From NCBI GenBank assembly GCA_016722445.1, contig JADKIZ010000003.1, positions 1-64,000 on the forward strand: a stretch of 64,000 nucleotides of DNA, given 5' to 3'. Both the position numbers and the translations under genes were made by a program. This DNA is from Flavobacteriales bacterium (GTDB taxonomy: Bacteria; Bacteroidota; Bacteroidia; Flavobacteriales_D; Sanyastnellaceae). Position 1 is the first letter of the stretch. Every line of letters begins with the position of its first letter. Of this stretch, positions 8,176 through 18,755 are shown piece after piece. Below the pieces are notes generated by a model. It was given only the letters and a program-made list of their open reading frames with translations, made no database searches and had not been told where the DNA came from.

Positions 8176-11100
8176 CTAATTCATCATTAACGCACTTTTC
8201 GAAACAACATTTTTTCCATTCGAAAGAACAAAGTAGTAGAGTCCATTGTCCATTTCCGACTTTGGATAAGTTATGCGATAAGTTCTACCCTGCGAAGCTT
8301 CGCCGGTAAATACGGCATCGACTATATTTCCAGTGATATCATAAAGATCAATACTCACTTTGCTGTCTGACGCTACCGAAAATTCAACGGTAAAATAATC
8401 TCTTCTGCTACTGTTGACATTCAGTTGAATTGGATCCAACATTTGGATCGATGCCAACGGTGCTACTGGATCATGCAATACATGTATCACCTGCGTATGA
8501 ACTGTTGCATTTCCTGCGCAGTCAATAACCCTCCATGTGCGCGTGATCATTTGTTCCGGACAACAATTGGTCTCGGCATTCACGTCTCCATGTCCACTTT
8601 CAAATACACCATTTACAGTTCCGCTATAGTCAAACCAACCACTGATACCATATTCTGCATTGCGGTTATTGGCAGCCTGACCCAATTGGAATCCATAGTA
8701 GTAATCGGCAGGAGCGTGTGTGAGTGTCAGCACTGATCCTGACAACAGACCTGTACCAGTCAATGTGCTCGTTGGATCAAGTTCATAGTATGTCCAATCG
8801 AGGTAATGATTTGCAGCCAAACCATAATCATCTTTATAACTCCTTCCCAATGCACTCCAATCTTCCCAATTACGTTGACTGTTCAATTTTAGATCGAGAT
8901 CCCAACCCTGTTCTGCATTCATGGTGTTGATCACATGACCGGTAATGTGCGCCGTTCCATTGACTTCATCTCTCGTGAATGTTCCGCCATTTTCATCAAA
9001 CACATAGAACATACTCACACCGTTGATACCCGGCAACCACATCGCCAATGGTCCAAACAATGCCTGAGTCGTTTCAAGTTGACACACATTGTTCTCCGCA
9101 AGATATGTTACGTCTTCACTAAACTCTATTTGTGCCGCAGCATCACATTCATCAATGATTTCTATCGCAGGAATTGAAGGAATGTCTGAGCAACTTACAT
9201 CCATGTCAGCAGGGTAGTCACTGAGCACAGGGGCTTGTGTATCTACCACAACGATGGTCTGAACCATTTCGTTGGTCTGATTACAAACATCTGTTGCGAT
9301 ATACCTTCTGGTAATGGTATATTCTGAAATGCAGTCTGTGTAATCAATAGATTCGACAACCTGGAACTGACCCATGTTGCAATCTTCAATTTCTGGAGTG
9401 ATGATCTGAGGTACTTCATCACACTCCACATTCAGATCAGAAACGGTGGTGAGAAACACTGGTGCTTCTGTATCCGTCACAAAAATATCCTGAACCTTCA
9501 CAGCAGTGTTGCCACAGATGTCCGTTGCTGTCCATTGTCTATGGATATGCTGTGTACATCCAGACCACGTGGTGTCTTCGGTGAATGCAACACTGAGTTC
9601 ACTCGAACAATTGTCGTCGGCTGTCACAATTGTTTCAGGAATCAAATCGCCACAATTCAAATAGAGCGTCGATTGCACTTCCGTGAGAACAGGTGCTATA
9701 ACATCACTCACATGTATATGCTGTACAAAGGAACTGGTATTGCCACATGCATCAATGGCGGTCCAGGTGCGTTCTATGACAAATGGACAAACACCATATT
9801 GGTACACTTCGTCAAATTCTGTGATAACACCAGAACATTGATCCATGGCAACCACATTGGCAGCAGCCGGTATATTGTCGCAATTCACGAAAACATCCGC
9901 CGCAGGTGTATTCATCAAAACTGGAGCGAGATCATCGGTAATGGTAATGGTCTGACTTGCGGAAACAGTGTTTCCACATAGATCAGATGCACTCCACATT
10001 CTTGTGATGATACTTCCACAATTGGTCGATTCAGTAAACTCAATAAACTGTACGGGTAAATTTGATCCGGCACATGCATCAGAAGCGATAGGCTGAGCCG
10101 CAGGCGGCACAAGGTCATCACAGGAAAGAACAAGATTGGCAGGAACTCCCGATAGTACCGGCACAGCGTTGTCATTCACGTAGATGTATTGTGTTCTCAC
10201 TGTGCTATTACCACAATTGTCGGCTGCGGTCCATGTTCTGACGATCTGATAATTACATCCACTTCCAATGGTCATTTCACTGAATTGAACCGGAATTGAA
10301 CCTGAACAATTATCATTTGCCGTCACATTCGCTACAGGAGGAATATTTGAACAGTTCACAAATGTTCCGAATGGAACTCCAGACATCACCGGCGCTGTTT
10401 CGTCCACAACATGGATCAACTGCGTTGCTGTCGCTGTGTTACCACAAAGGTCAGTTGCTGTATATGTTCTATTGATGACATACTGACAACCACTTCCTAC
10501 AACTACATCATTGAAAGTTGTCATGACGGTGCCTGAACAATCATCTACTACATTAGGCGGTGCAATGCCATTGGTTGCGCTGCAGCTTACAGTAATTTCG
10601 GCGGGTGCTTGCACAAAGACTGGCGGCGCTGTATCAGTGATAAAGATACTTTGACTAATCACCGCAGAATTTCCACAATCATCTTCAGCAATCCACATTC
10701 TGATCAAAGTATACTCGCAGCCTGTACCAATCATGGTTTCTGAAAACGACACCTGTACATTGTCATCACAATTGTCAGTTACAATTGGATCAGGCACGGG
10801 AGGAATGTTGTTACAAGTGGTTGGCCCGGGTGATGGCAATGATTGAAAAACTGGAGGCTCTTGATCTTGTATGGTAATCTGCTGGGTAAAAGAACTTGTA
10901 TTACCACATGCATCAGTCGCTGTCCATGTGCGCATCATATGCGGACATCCTCCGGTGATGGTTTGCTCCACCAAATTAATTGTAACCTCAGCACCACAAT
11001 CGTCAACCGCCTGCACCGATGAAGCTTGTGGTAAATCACCACAACTAACCGTGATATCAGCAGGAGTATTGGTGAACACCGGCGGAGTAACATCCACAAC

Positions 11101-12195
11101 GAAAATGGTATAACCATCGGTGGATGTATTTCCGCAGGCATCAGTAGCGGTCCATGTCCTTACCAAGCTAAACTCAGCCGGACATGTACCAGGAATTATA
11201 TCTTCATGGAATACCAAAGTTGGCACTCCGTCGCAATTGTCTGTAACAGCAATACCGTTTGGTATCGCTGGATAAACATATTCACTACAATCTACAGTCA
11301 TATCTTGAGGTAAACCTGTGATCACGGGAACAATGTTATCCTGCATGCTGATCACTTGTGTTGCAATAGCAGAATTTCCACATGCATCTGTTGCTGTCCA
11401 AGTTCTGGTCACAGTTAAATTACATCCACTACCAGAAACGCTTTGCGTTAACACAGGCTGAATGACTCCACCACACAAATCCACTACAATTGGTTGTTCA
11501 ACAAACTCTGGCAATGAACATACTCCTGTTATGGATGGAGGTATATAACTGAATACCGGTGCCTCAGTATCTACAATGTGAATGATTTGATTGAATGTTG
11601 ATGTATTACCACATGGATCCGTTGCAATCCACAATCTCTGGATATCATAACTACATCCCGATCCAATGATGGCATCCTGATAAGACACTGAAATGTCGGT
11701 GTGACATATATCTGTAACATCCAATACTACAGAAGACAATTCATTGCAACCAATAGTAATTTCAGCTAGCGAATTGATTGACGGCGGCACATCGTCGATG
11801 ATGGTGATTTGTTGCAAGTGACTATTCACGTTACCACAATCATCCACCGCCAACCAAGTCCTTTCCACGAGGATGGTGCATCCGTCAACTGTTAGTACTT
11901 CACCATATACTACTTCTACACTGTTATCACAATTGTCTGTCGCCGTGAGTAAGGGTGCTGTTGTCAGTTCATCACAATTTCCAGTATAACTTGCCGGCAA
12001 AGCACTAAAAACCGGAGCAATGCTGTCTTCAAAGGTGATGTACTGCGATGCAAATGACGTGTTGCCGCAAGCATCAATTGCAGTCCATGTTCTTACGAGT
12101 GCTGAACAATTGCCCGTGTTTTCCAGGTATGATTCAGTAACGCTGAGTTCAACATCGCTGCAATTGTCTTCTGCAACAGCTGAAGAATTTGGCAG
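8176..12195 (-). CDS. Giant HYR-repeat T9SS surface protein, part 4 of 4 (C-terminal part)
   Basis: About 1,340 residues forming the C-terminus of one gene that runs 15586 to 8176 with three frame breaks. It holds about 14 HYR-type immunoglobulin-like modules of about 75 residues with the pattern D..APV...P..I.V.C..(I/L)P and RTWTATDACGNTS; each carries paired cysteines. Before the last module sits an insert of about 150 residues (WDLDLKLNSQRNWEDW, YYELDPTSTLTGTGLL) that recurs in Bacteroidota secreted proteins. The T9SS type A sorting domain closes the protein (VSIDLYDITGNIVDAVF, MDNGLYYFVLSNG). Likely an extended adhesive stalk at the cell surface. The join to part 3 needs removal of about one base near 12196. 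Confidence 0.85.
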   Translation of the reverse strand: MPNSSAVAEDNCSDVELSVTESYLENTGNCSALVRTWTAIDACGNTSFASQYITFEDSIAPVFSALPASYTGNCDELTTAPLLTATDNCDNSVEVVYGEVLTVDGCTILVERTWLAVDDCGNVNSHLQQITIIDDVPPSINSLAEITIGCNELSSVVLDVTDICHTDISVSYQDAIIGSGCSYDIQRLWIATDPCGNTSTFNQIIHIVDTEAPVFSYIPPSITGVCSLPEFVEQPIVVDLCGGVIQPVLTQSVSGSGCNLTVTRTWTATDACGNSAIATQVISMQDNIVPVITGLPQDMTVDCSEYVYPAIPNGIAVTDNCDGVPTLVFHEDIIPGTCPAEFSLVRTWTATDACGNTSTDGYTIFVVDVTPPVFTNTPADITVSCGDLPQASSVQAVDDCGAEVTINLVEQTITGGCPHMMRTWTATDACGNTSSFTQQITIQDQEPPVFQSLPSPGPTTCNNIPPVPDPIVTDNCDDNVQVSFSETMIGTGCEYTLIRMWIAEDDCGNSAVISQSIFITDTAPPVFVQAPAEITVSCSATNGIAPPNVVDDCSGTVMTTFNDVVVGSGCQYVINRTYTATDLCGNTATATQLIHVVDETAPVMSGVPFGTFVNCSNIPPVANVTANDNCSGSIPVQFSEMTIGSGCNYQIVRTWTAADNCGNSTVRTQYIYVNDNAVPVLSGVPANLVLSCDDLVPPAAQPIASDACAGSNLPVQFIEFTESTNCGSIITRMWSASDLCGNTVSASQTITITDDLAPVLMNTPAADVFVNCDNIPAAANVVAMDQCSGVITEFDEVYQYGVCPFVIERTWTAIDACGNTSSFVQHIHVSDVIAPVLTEVQSTLYLNCGDLIPETIVTADDNCSSELSVAFTEDTTWSGCTQHIHRQWTATDICGNTAVKVQDIFVTDTEAPVFLTTVSDLNVECDEVPQIITPEIEDCNMGQFQVVESIDYTDCISEYTITRRYIATDVCNQTNEMVQTIVVVDTQAPVLSDYPADMDVSCSDIPSIPAIEIIDECDAAAQIEFSEDVTYLAENNVCQLETTQALFGPLAMWLPGINGVSMFYVFDENGGTFTRDEVNGTAHITGHVINTMNAEQGWDLDLKLNSQRNWEDWSALGRSYKDDYGLAANHYLDWTYYELDPTSTLTGTGLLSGSVLTLTHAPADYYYGFQLGQAANNRNAEYGISGWFDYSGTVNGVFESGHGDVNAETNCCPEQMITRTWRVIDCAGNATVHTQVIHVLHDPVAPLASIQMLDPIQLNVNSSRRDYFTVEFSVASDSKVSIDLYDITGNIVDAVFTGEASQGRTYRITYPKSEMDNGLYYFVLSNGKNVVSKSALMMN

Positions 12196-12196
12196 T

Positions 12197-12648
12197 CTCA
12201 CCACACGCAAAGGTCATATCCGCTGGGATAAAAGTGAATACCGGAGCTTCCGTATCAGCAACAACGATATGTTGCACGAATGTTGAAGTATTGCCGCAAT
12301 GATCCACCGCTGTCCAGGTGCGATCGAGTATCTGTTCACAACCAGATCCTGTAAACACATCCGCAAATTCAAAACTCACAACAACACCGCACGCATCGTT
12401 GGCAACAGGAATTGCAATCTGCCCCATGTTGCATGAAAATGCGAATTCTGCTTGCCCTGTGATTTGTGGACTATCTGTATCTGAAATGACAACGGTCTGT
12501 TGCGCATGGGCTGTATTGCCGCATTGGTCAGTTGCCATCCAAGTGCGCTGGATGGTCTGTTCACATCCTTCTCCTTGTGTCGTTTCACTCAGTGTAACCA
12601 CCACGTCACCGCACTCATCTGTTGCTATCGGTGAATTGTCCGGAACAC
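12197..12648 (-). CDS. Giant HYR-repeat T9SS surface protein, part 3 of 4
   Basis: About 150 residues carrying two more HYR modules (TWMATDQCGNTAHA and TWTAVDHCGNTSTF). Both edges are frame breaks. At 12196 the minus strand reads GAG-A-CTGCCA where the module pattern requires C-G-E-L-P. Near 12649 the pattern C-G-Q-(S)-V-P-D requires one extra A in a CAAA run. Repeat phase and module length are preserved across both sites, which shows that the flanking parts belong to the same protein. Confidence 0.8.
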
Positions 12649-14797
12649 TTGACCGCATGGAACGGTAATATCCGAAGGAACAAATGTGAATGTCGGAGCA
12701 ATAGTATCGATCACTGTAATGTATTGGGTGAATGTGGTCGAATTCCCACACATATCATTTGCCGTGTATGTTCTTTGAATGGTTGGGTAACATGCCCCAG
12801 AATATTCCTGATCTTGTACTTCAAGAATGATATCTGACGCAAAGCAATCCCCAGAAAAATCAATGATTGGCTCAGGAATTTGATCGCAAGAAACAGTGAT
12901 ATGTTCTGGCATGACAGGAAATACAGGTGCTTCATCATCCACGAGGTATACGGAAACAGTTGCGGTAGAAGTATTGCCGCAAGCATCGGTTGCAGAAATT
13001 TCATAGTTGATATTCAGCACACAACCCACAGCTTCCGGACACTCGAAGCTTCCCTGATCTACCGAGCCATTGTCGTAGTTTTCGTTGATGGCGGTGAGGG
13101 CTGCGTTCAACTGACTGTATGTATAGTCAGAACTGCAGCCGCCTATTACTTCATTGGCAATTGCGATCACCTGAGCGATTGTCATACCTTGAAAGGTTCC
13201 CGAAACATATACCATTGAACCCAACGCAGATGTGGATGAACCAAATGAAGGATCATATGCGTCAAATCCAACATTCAACATGGCCGCGACAAGCTGCCCC
13301 GCAAGCACATTGTTGTAACCATTGCCTGGATCAGTAGTCATGCCAGATGGTAAAGCCGATGGCGTACTTCCGCTAGGTAAGAACTGTGTAATGGCTTGGG
13401 CATTGGTCAAAACAAGCTGGTTATTGCATCCGATGGTTAGACCATTCGGAAATGCCTGATCAAAATTCGCATGAAGGTATACTCCTGGATTATTGCCATT
13501 GGGATTTGCTCCCCATCCTCCTTGTGTTTGAGTTCTAAGTGCGCCACCATCACATGGAATTGAGCTCGACCAAACTGAATCTGCATTGATTACAACTGTA
13601 GGATCAGGATCACAATCCACCACATTCCAATAACCTGAACCTTGTGCACCACAATCCACCAAACCAGAAGCTACGATGCTAATTACCGGTGCCTCAGTAT
13701 CCGTGATTGTGATCTCTTGGTCACAAGAATAAACTGTACCCAATGAATCTGCAATACTCCAATGTCTCACAATCACCTGTGGACATCCACTATTCATCAC
13801 TTCGTCAATATATCCAACGATAGAATATCCCGAGTTGGTTGATGGTGTTCCCAAGATAATTGGATCTGTTGACAATCCACAACCAACTACAGCAGCAGAC
13901 GGACACTCAAAGGTACTTGTATTACCGTCATCGTCTCCATCGTCATCGTCATCGTTATTGCCACCACCGCAGTTACCACCATTGGAACCACCTTCTTCAT
14001 CGTCGTCGTCGTCGTCATCTTCATCATCGTCGTTATCATCATCGTCGTCATCATCGTCGTCATCGTTATTGCCACCACCGCAGTTACCGCCGTTGGAACC
14101 ACCTTCTTCATCATCGTTGTCGTCGTCATCTCCATCATCGTCGTTATCATCATCGTCATCATCATTGTTGCCACCACCGCAGTTACCGCCGTTGGAACCA
14201 CCTTCTTCATCATCGTTGCCGTCGTCATCTCCATCATCGTCGTTATCATCATCGTCATCATCATTGTTGCCACCACCGCAGTTACCACCATTGGAACCAC
14301 CTTCTTCATCGTCGTCGTCGTCATCTCCATCATCGTCGTTATCATCATCGTCATCATCATTGTTGCCACCACCGCAATTACCACCATTGGAACCTCCTTC
14401 TTCATCATCGTTGTTGTCGTCATCTCCATCATCGTCGTTATCATCATCGTCGTTATCATCGTCGTCATCGTTATTGCCACCACTGCAGTTACCGCCGTTG
14501 GAACCACCTTCTTCATCATCGTTGCCGTCGTCATCTCCATCATCGTCGTTATCATCATCGTCGTCATCGTTATTGCCACCACCGCAGTTACCGCCGTTGG
14601 AACCACCTTCTTCATCATCGTTGCCGTCGTCATCTCCATCATCGTCGTTATCATCATCGTCATCATCATTGTTGCCACCACCGCAGTTACCACCATTGGA
14701 ACCACCTTCTTCATCGTCGTCGTCGTCATCTCCATCATCGTCGTTATCTTCATCGTCATCATCATTGTTGCCACCACCGCAATTACCACCATTGGAA
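12649..14797 (-). CDS. Giant HYR-repeat T9SS surface protein, part 2 of 4 (Asp-rich array plus HYR modules)
   Basis: About 715 residues. The first 300 are nine copies of a 31-37 residue unit, SNGGNCGGGNN followed by Asp/Asn runs and DDEEGG. Next come a short module (VIVRHWSIADSLGTVYSC) and a domain with GCNNQLVLTNAQAITQFLP and YNNVLAGQLVAAMLN, a block recurring in Bacteroidota secreted proteins. Two HYR modules follow (SATDACGNTSTA, TANDMCGNSTTF). The acidic array should bind calcium or other cations, and each unit carries one cysteine. Frame breaks bound it at about 12649 and 14797. Confidence 0.82.
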
Positions 14798-15060
14798 ACC
14801 TCCTTCTTCATCATCATTGTCGTCGTCATCTCCATCATCGTCGTCATCATCGTCGTCATCGTTATTGCCACCACCGCAGTTACCACCGTTGGAACCTCCT
14901 TCTTCATCATCGGTGCCGTCGTCATCTCCTTCATCGTCGTTATCGTCATCGTTATTGCCACCACCGCAGTTACCACCGTTGGAACCACCTTCTTCATCAT
15001 CGTTGTCATTGTCATCGTCTCCATCATCATCGCTATTACTACCGCCACAGTTACCACCAT
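13925..15060 (-). repeat. Tandem array of ~96-111 bp units encoding the Asp-rich segment
   Basis: Twelve copies of a unit beginning TCCAACGGCGGTAACTGCGG (minus strand, with synonymous variants) and ending in GAT/GAC-rich DNA. Unit length varies by multiples of three, so the reading frame survives copy-number change. Third-position variants group nearby units into near-identical blocks, which suggests recent unequal recombination or slippage. Such an array is also prone to assembly collapse. Confidence 0.9.
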
Positions 15061-15586
15061 TGGAACCGCTACTTTCTGAATCTTCATCATCGCCGTTATT
15101 GCCACCTGTGTTGTTGCCACAATTGCCACTATTACCGCCGCCGTTATTGCCACCAGAATTGTTGCCACAGCTTCCATTGTTGGTACCACCGATACTTCCA
15201 CCAGAATTATTGTTCACGCAACTACCATTGCTGCCATTTTGAGTTCCGGTGCTATCATTTGAACAAGAACCATTGAGTGTTCCGGTGCTATCGTTTGAGC
15301 AGGAAATATTGTTTGTTCCGGTGCTATCGTTGGCACAGGAACCATTGAGATTACCGTTTTGTTGATTGCCTCCGGAATTATTGCTTCCGCCGCTACCATT
15401 GCATGAGCTATTGCCATTACCACCGTTGGATTGACTTCCGGAATTACCCGAGTTATTCCCGGAACTACCGCCAGAACTATTGCTGCCAGTTGAATTGCTT
15501 GTGCAATTACCCGAATTGGTTTGTGCATTCATCTGCATAATTTGCAGGCAACAAACAAGTAATAAGAAGGAGTAGACTTTTTTCAT
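14799..15586 (-). CDS. Giant HYR-repeat T9SS surface protein, part 1 of 4 (signal peptide and Asn/Gly/Ser-rich head)
   Basis: The true N-terminus. The start at ATG 15586 gives a clean signal peptide (MKKVYSFLLLVCCLQIMQ, then MNAQ); the frame also opens at 15613 but that start would misplace the signal. A low-complexity head of about 150 residues follows, rich in Asn, Gly and Ser with scattered Cys (e.g. SCNGSGGSNNSGGNQQ). Then come three copies of the SNGGNC/Asp-rich unit. The frame breaks at 14796-14798, where the plus strand reads GGAAACC but every other repeat copy has GGAACC: one extra A. Repaired, the gene encodes roughly 2,460 residues. Confidence 0.8.
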
Positions 15587-15974
15587 CGCTGTAGATTTTT
15601 GGTTTAAATCCACATGCAGACATCAGAATATAAGTGTTTTCGCTACAGGATGGAGAGAAAAAACTTACAGGGATTGACTGATTGAACGGAGTGTTAAAAT
15701 TTACAGTTACGTGAAATGGGAAACAATTAGTCCAAATGGAAAAATAAATCGCCGAATGAGAAATTGAACTCGTCCAATTTTATTCTTTTTTGACAAGACC
15801 ACATCGCATTTCCCTCAACAGAAAAAAAACAAGGCTGAAAATCCGAAGCGAATTCTACAGTTAAAAGTAAATGAAGAAATTTTGAATGTTGAAATAGCTC
15901 TGCAAACCAAATGAACCGACCAACTTCGTCAATTTCACATCGATCTGTTTACTCATACAAGCCTGGTGAGTCCT
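15587..15974. other. Intergenic region, nothing recognised
   Basis: About 390 AT-rich bases between two minus-strand surface-protein genes. No ORF, terminator hairpin or RNA motif was seen. The upstream part presumably holds the promoter of the giant HYR gene, but no clear TAnnTTTG element was found. Confidence 0.5.
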
Positions 15975-18347
15975 TTAATCGACACTAAAATGTATCGTCT
16001 CCGCATGAATACCATCAGAAATACGCAGCGTATAAATTCCGCAAGACATTCCTCCTAAATCCAACTCATGTATTCCAGGTTGCAATTTTTGCAATCCTGT
16101 TTTGACTATCCTGCCGTCTACCGTCATGATCATCACATCAGGTGAAGAAAGGAATCCATTGCTCAATCGAATGTAAATCCGGTCGTGTGCAGGAACTGGA
16201 AATACTGATGTCGTGGTTGCTTCAGTTTGTGAAACATCGGTGTATGTTCCCAATATGCCGGTGCTTCCATCGGAAGTGGCATACCAACACTGCAGCGGCT
16301 GTGCTTCTTCATTGTTCGATGGATTCAAAAATCCATTGAATAAAATGGTCACAGATTTACCGTCCCATTCTGGCGTCAACACATTCAAAGCAAATTGACC
16401 TAAATTGATTTCCCCCGAATTGGCAATTAATGCTGGTCCGTGCTCTGAACCAGATTCAAGGGTGATGTAGTCTGAAAAATCTTGATGTGAAATCTCCGGA
16501 GCCCATGTACTCAAATCAGACATGTCCTTTATCATCACTTCAGGTAAGTCAGTGCAACCCTGATAGAAAATAATATCAGATTCAGTACTGGAACTTGCTT
16601 CAAGTCTTGAGCCTTCGTAAACACTGAATTGAAAATCCGGTGCAGGATTGTATCCCGTGAGACTATAAATTCCATCTGCCACAAACAAGTATGGCTGATC
16701 TTCATTCAAAACATAAGTAAAGTTCATAAAGGAATCATCCGCTGAATTACTATTCGCAAATGCAACTGATATATCAATTGGAACATCAGCCTGTAGATTC
16801 AAATATGGACTCGCACTGTGAAATGCAAAGTTGTTTAGAATGAGAATGCCATCGGCATAAATATCCAACTCTGCAAGTGATGCATCTGCGGTATTGTGAA
16901 TGAACTGTACTTCTGTATAAACAGGCGCCGGTGCAGGTGGATTCAATTCTACCAACATCCCTCCGGTATCAGTAGCTAACCACAAACCTGCTTCTGGTCC
17001 TGATTGATTTTGGGAAGGATCGGCATATCCACTTAGTAGAATAGTTGCCATCTGACCTTGCAAAAATTCAAGAGGCACTACACTCAACCCATAGCTTACC
17101 GCACCATCTGTCGAGGTCAACTCTGCAACATAGTTTGCTGCTGGTAACATCCATTCCACGGATGAATCTCCATATGAAAGATCATCTGCCCAAACGTTTT
17201 GTTCAGGTTCGTTTTCGACAAAGTCAATTGGCGCGTGATCTGTACTACCATGAACGAATAACATGGAGACTTCACCTGGATAAGGAACACGATCAAAATA
17301 GCGAGCATCAACCGTAACCGAAGGATTGAACCCAGTCTCATCAACGTTGCCTATCAGCAAAGCTGTTTGCAAACTACCTGAAAGAAAATTGACAGTATCT
17401 CTGAAGAAACAATCTTCCACAGAACTGCTGGTAGATGATGCAATGCCAAGAATCATTTCTTCTGTCGCCTGAATATTTTGAAGTGCTGTAGCAGATCGGA
17501 ACATAAGATTATCAGCCAATAATTCATTGTTTAGATAGATATCCAAAGAAGTCGACATTGGATCGGCTATGTTATTGATTACCTGAAGACCTGATGAAAG
17601 ATTCAATTCAATCACAGGTAATTCATACATCGGTCCTCCGAGGGGTTTTGACATCCACAATCCGAATCCATTGCCTCCCTGATTCATTTGTTGATTTTGA
17701 AACCCTGAACTCACAATGGTTACAGGTAGTCCTCCAAATGTATTTTGTGCAAATGGCGCCGCAAATTTCCCTACTGATGATTGATCAGCAGATCGAATAA
17801 TCTCGAACACATAATCCGCAGTAAGAAATGATTGATATCCGGAGAATGAACCATATACAACATCCTCGAAAATGGGGAGTAACAAGAGATCAGTTTCATT
17901 CAAATCGAGAATATTCGAGTCTGTACTTCCATTGCAAAAAATCACATCAACCGCTGAAGTGTTTGTACCTGTTTCCAACGCACCGGAATGCAAACTCAAT
18001 TCAAAAAACACTTGCGGATCGTATCCAGTTTGAACGACACCATTCCCAACTGCAATATATTTTTCGGAAGAAATAAATGTGTTTTGTAATGTGTAAAATG
18101 CTTCGCTGGCATCTGCACTTGAACCAGGACAAACAGCAATACTGACTTCTGCACCTGCCGTAATATTCATGAATGGTGTTGCTGAGTGAAAAAGGAGACT
18201 ATCTGCCACCAAAGTTCCATCCACATAGATGTCTATGGCACCAATCGATACATCTGCACTGTTATGAATAAATTGAATTCTTGCGGTTTGCGCTTGGCTT
18301 AGATATGAGCAACATATCGCCAATACCAATATCGGTAGATTCTTCAT
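15975..18347 (-). CDS. DUF4397-repeat T9SS-secreted protein
   Basis: 790 residues from the ATG at 18347, which gives a signal peptide (MKNLPILVLAICCSYLSQAQ); the longer frame to 18422 has no such signal. Three DUF4397 repeats are visible: IQFIHNSADVSIGAIDIYVDG, LQVINNIADPMSTSLDIYLNN and VQFIHNTADASLAELDIYADG (split here by spacing of about 260 residues), each followed by a second half-domain (VTILFNGF or ATILLSGY). The C-terminal T9SS sorting domain reads VFPVPAHDRIYIRL to CGIYTLRISDG. DUF4397 proteins are secreted and of unknown function. A leader of about 400 bp without other genes precedes it. Confidence 0.88.
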   Translation of the reverse strand: MKNLPILVLAICCSYLSQAQTARIQFIHNSADVSIGAIDIYVDGTLVADSLLFHSATPFMNITAGAEVSIAVCPGSSADASEAFYTLQNTFISSEKYIAVGNGVVQTGYDPQVFFELSLHSGALETGTNTSAVDVIFCNGSTDSNILDLNETDLLLLPIFEDVVYGSFSGYQSFLTADYVFEIIRSADQSSVGKFAAPFAQNTFGGLPVTIVSSGFQNQQMNQGGNGFGLWMSKPLGGPMYELPVIELNLSSGLQVINNIADPMSTSLDIYLNNELLADNLMFRSATALQNIQATEEMILGIASSTSSSVEDCFFRDTVNFLSGSLQTALLIGNVDETGFNPSVTVDARYFDRVPYPGEVSMLFVHGSTDHAPIDFVENEPEQNVWADDLSYGDSSVEWMLPAANYVAELTSTDGAVSYGLSVVPLEFLQGQMATILLSGYADPSQNQSGPEAGLWLATDTGGMLVELNPPAPAPVYTEVQFIHNTADASLAELDIYADGILILNNFAFHSASPYLNLQADVPIDISVAFANSNSADDSFMNFTYVLNEDQPYLFVADGIYSLTGYNPAPDFQFSVYEGSRLEASSSTESDIIFYQGCTDLPEVMIKDMSDLSTWAPEISHQDFSDYITLESGSEHGPALIANSGEINLGQFALNVLTPEWDGKSVTILFNGFLNPSNNEEAQPLQCWYATSDGSTGILGTYTDVSQTEATTTSVFPVPAHDRIYIRLSNGFLSSPDVMIMTVDGRIVKTGLQKLQPGIHELDLGGMSCGIYTLRISDGIHAETIHFSVD

Positions 18348-18755
18348 AGGGTGTAAGACAAATTCTTTTTCAATGATACAATGTCTTTTTACGAAATGAA
18401 CTGATACCGGTTGCGAATTCATACATCTTTAACCTGCAAATTTCGCCATTTTCATGAGAATTGTTTTATTTCATGACTGGGGTCAGTTTTTCTTCCTTCA
18501 ATTCAATAAGTCTTTCACCATGTTAATTGTGATTTTTCCTTTCAACTACGGCCATTTCCGATAGCTTTCTCTATTTCAATAAAATGAAATATCAGTATCC
18601 AACATCAAATCATGGACACAAAACTTCCTCAGTTCTTTTCATCTTTTGGTCCAAACACGTAGATTTGAGTTTCCTCAGTGGTTTAATAGCCAAAAGAGTT
18701 AATTCTCAATAAGGATAAAATGCAAAAGGTTGAACTTTCCCAGAATTGAATTGTT
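18348..18755. other. Divergent intergenic region before the MerR-family gene
   Basis: About 400 AT-rich bases between the DUF4397 gene and the CarH-like regulator. It must contain both promoters. No terminator, RNA motif or copy of the TGTTTAAT dyad found downstream was seen. Confidence 0.45.

Noticed and set aside
14796..14798. Programmed frameshift or phase variation in the surface gene
   Set aside because: No slippery heptamer or stimulatory structure, and similar breaks affect htpG and recQ. Consensus error is simpler.
13925..15060. CRISPR-like or noncoding tandem array
   Set aside because: Units of 96-111 bp without spacers, in codon-multiple lengths, inside a continuous coding frame.
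13835..15242. Long plus-strand ORFs rich in Ser/Pro or Arg/His
   Set aside because: They are frame shadows of the Asp-rich repeat on the minus strand. GAT/GAC repeats read backwards always lack stops. The minus reading has the signal peptide and T9SS tail.
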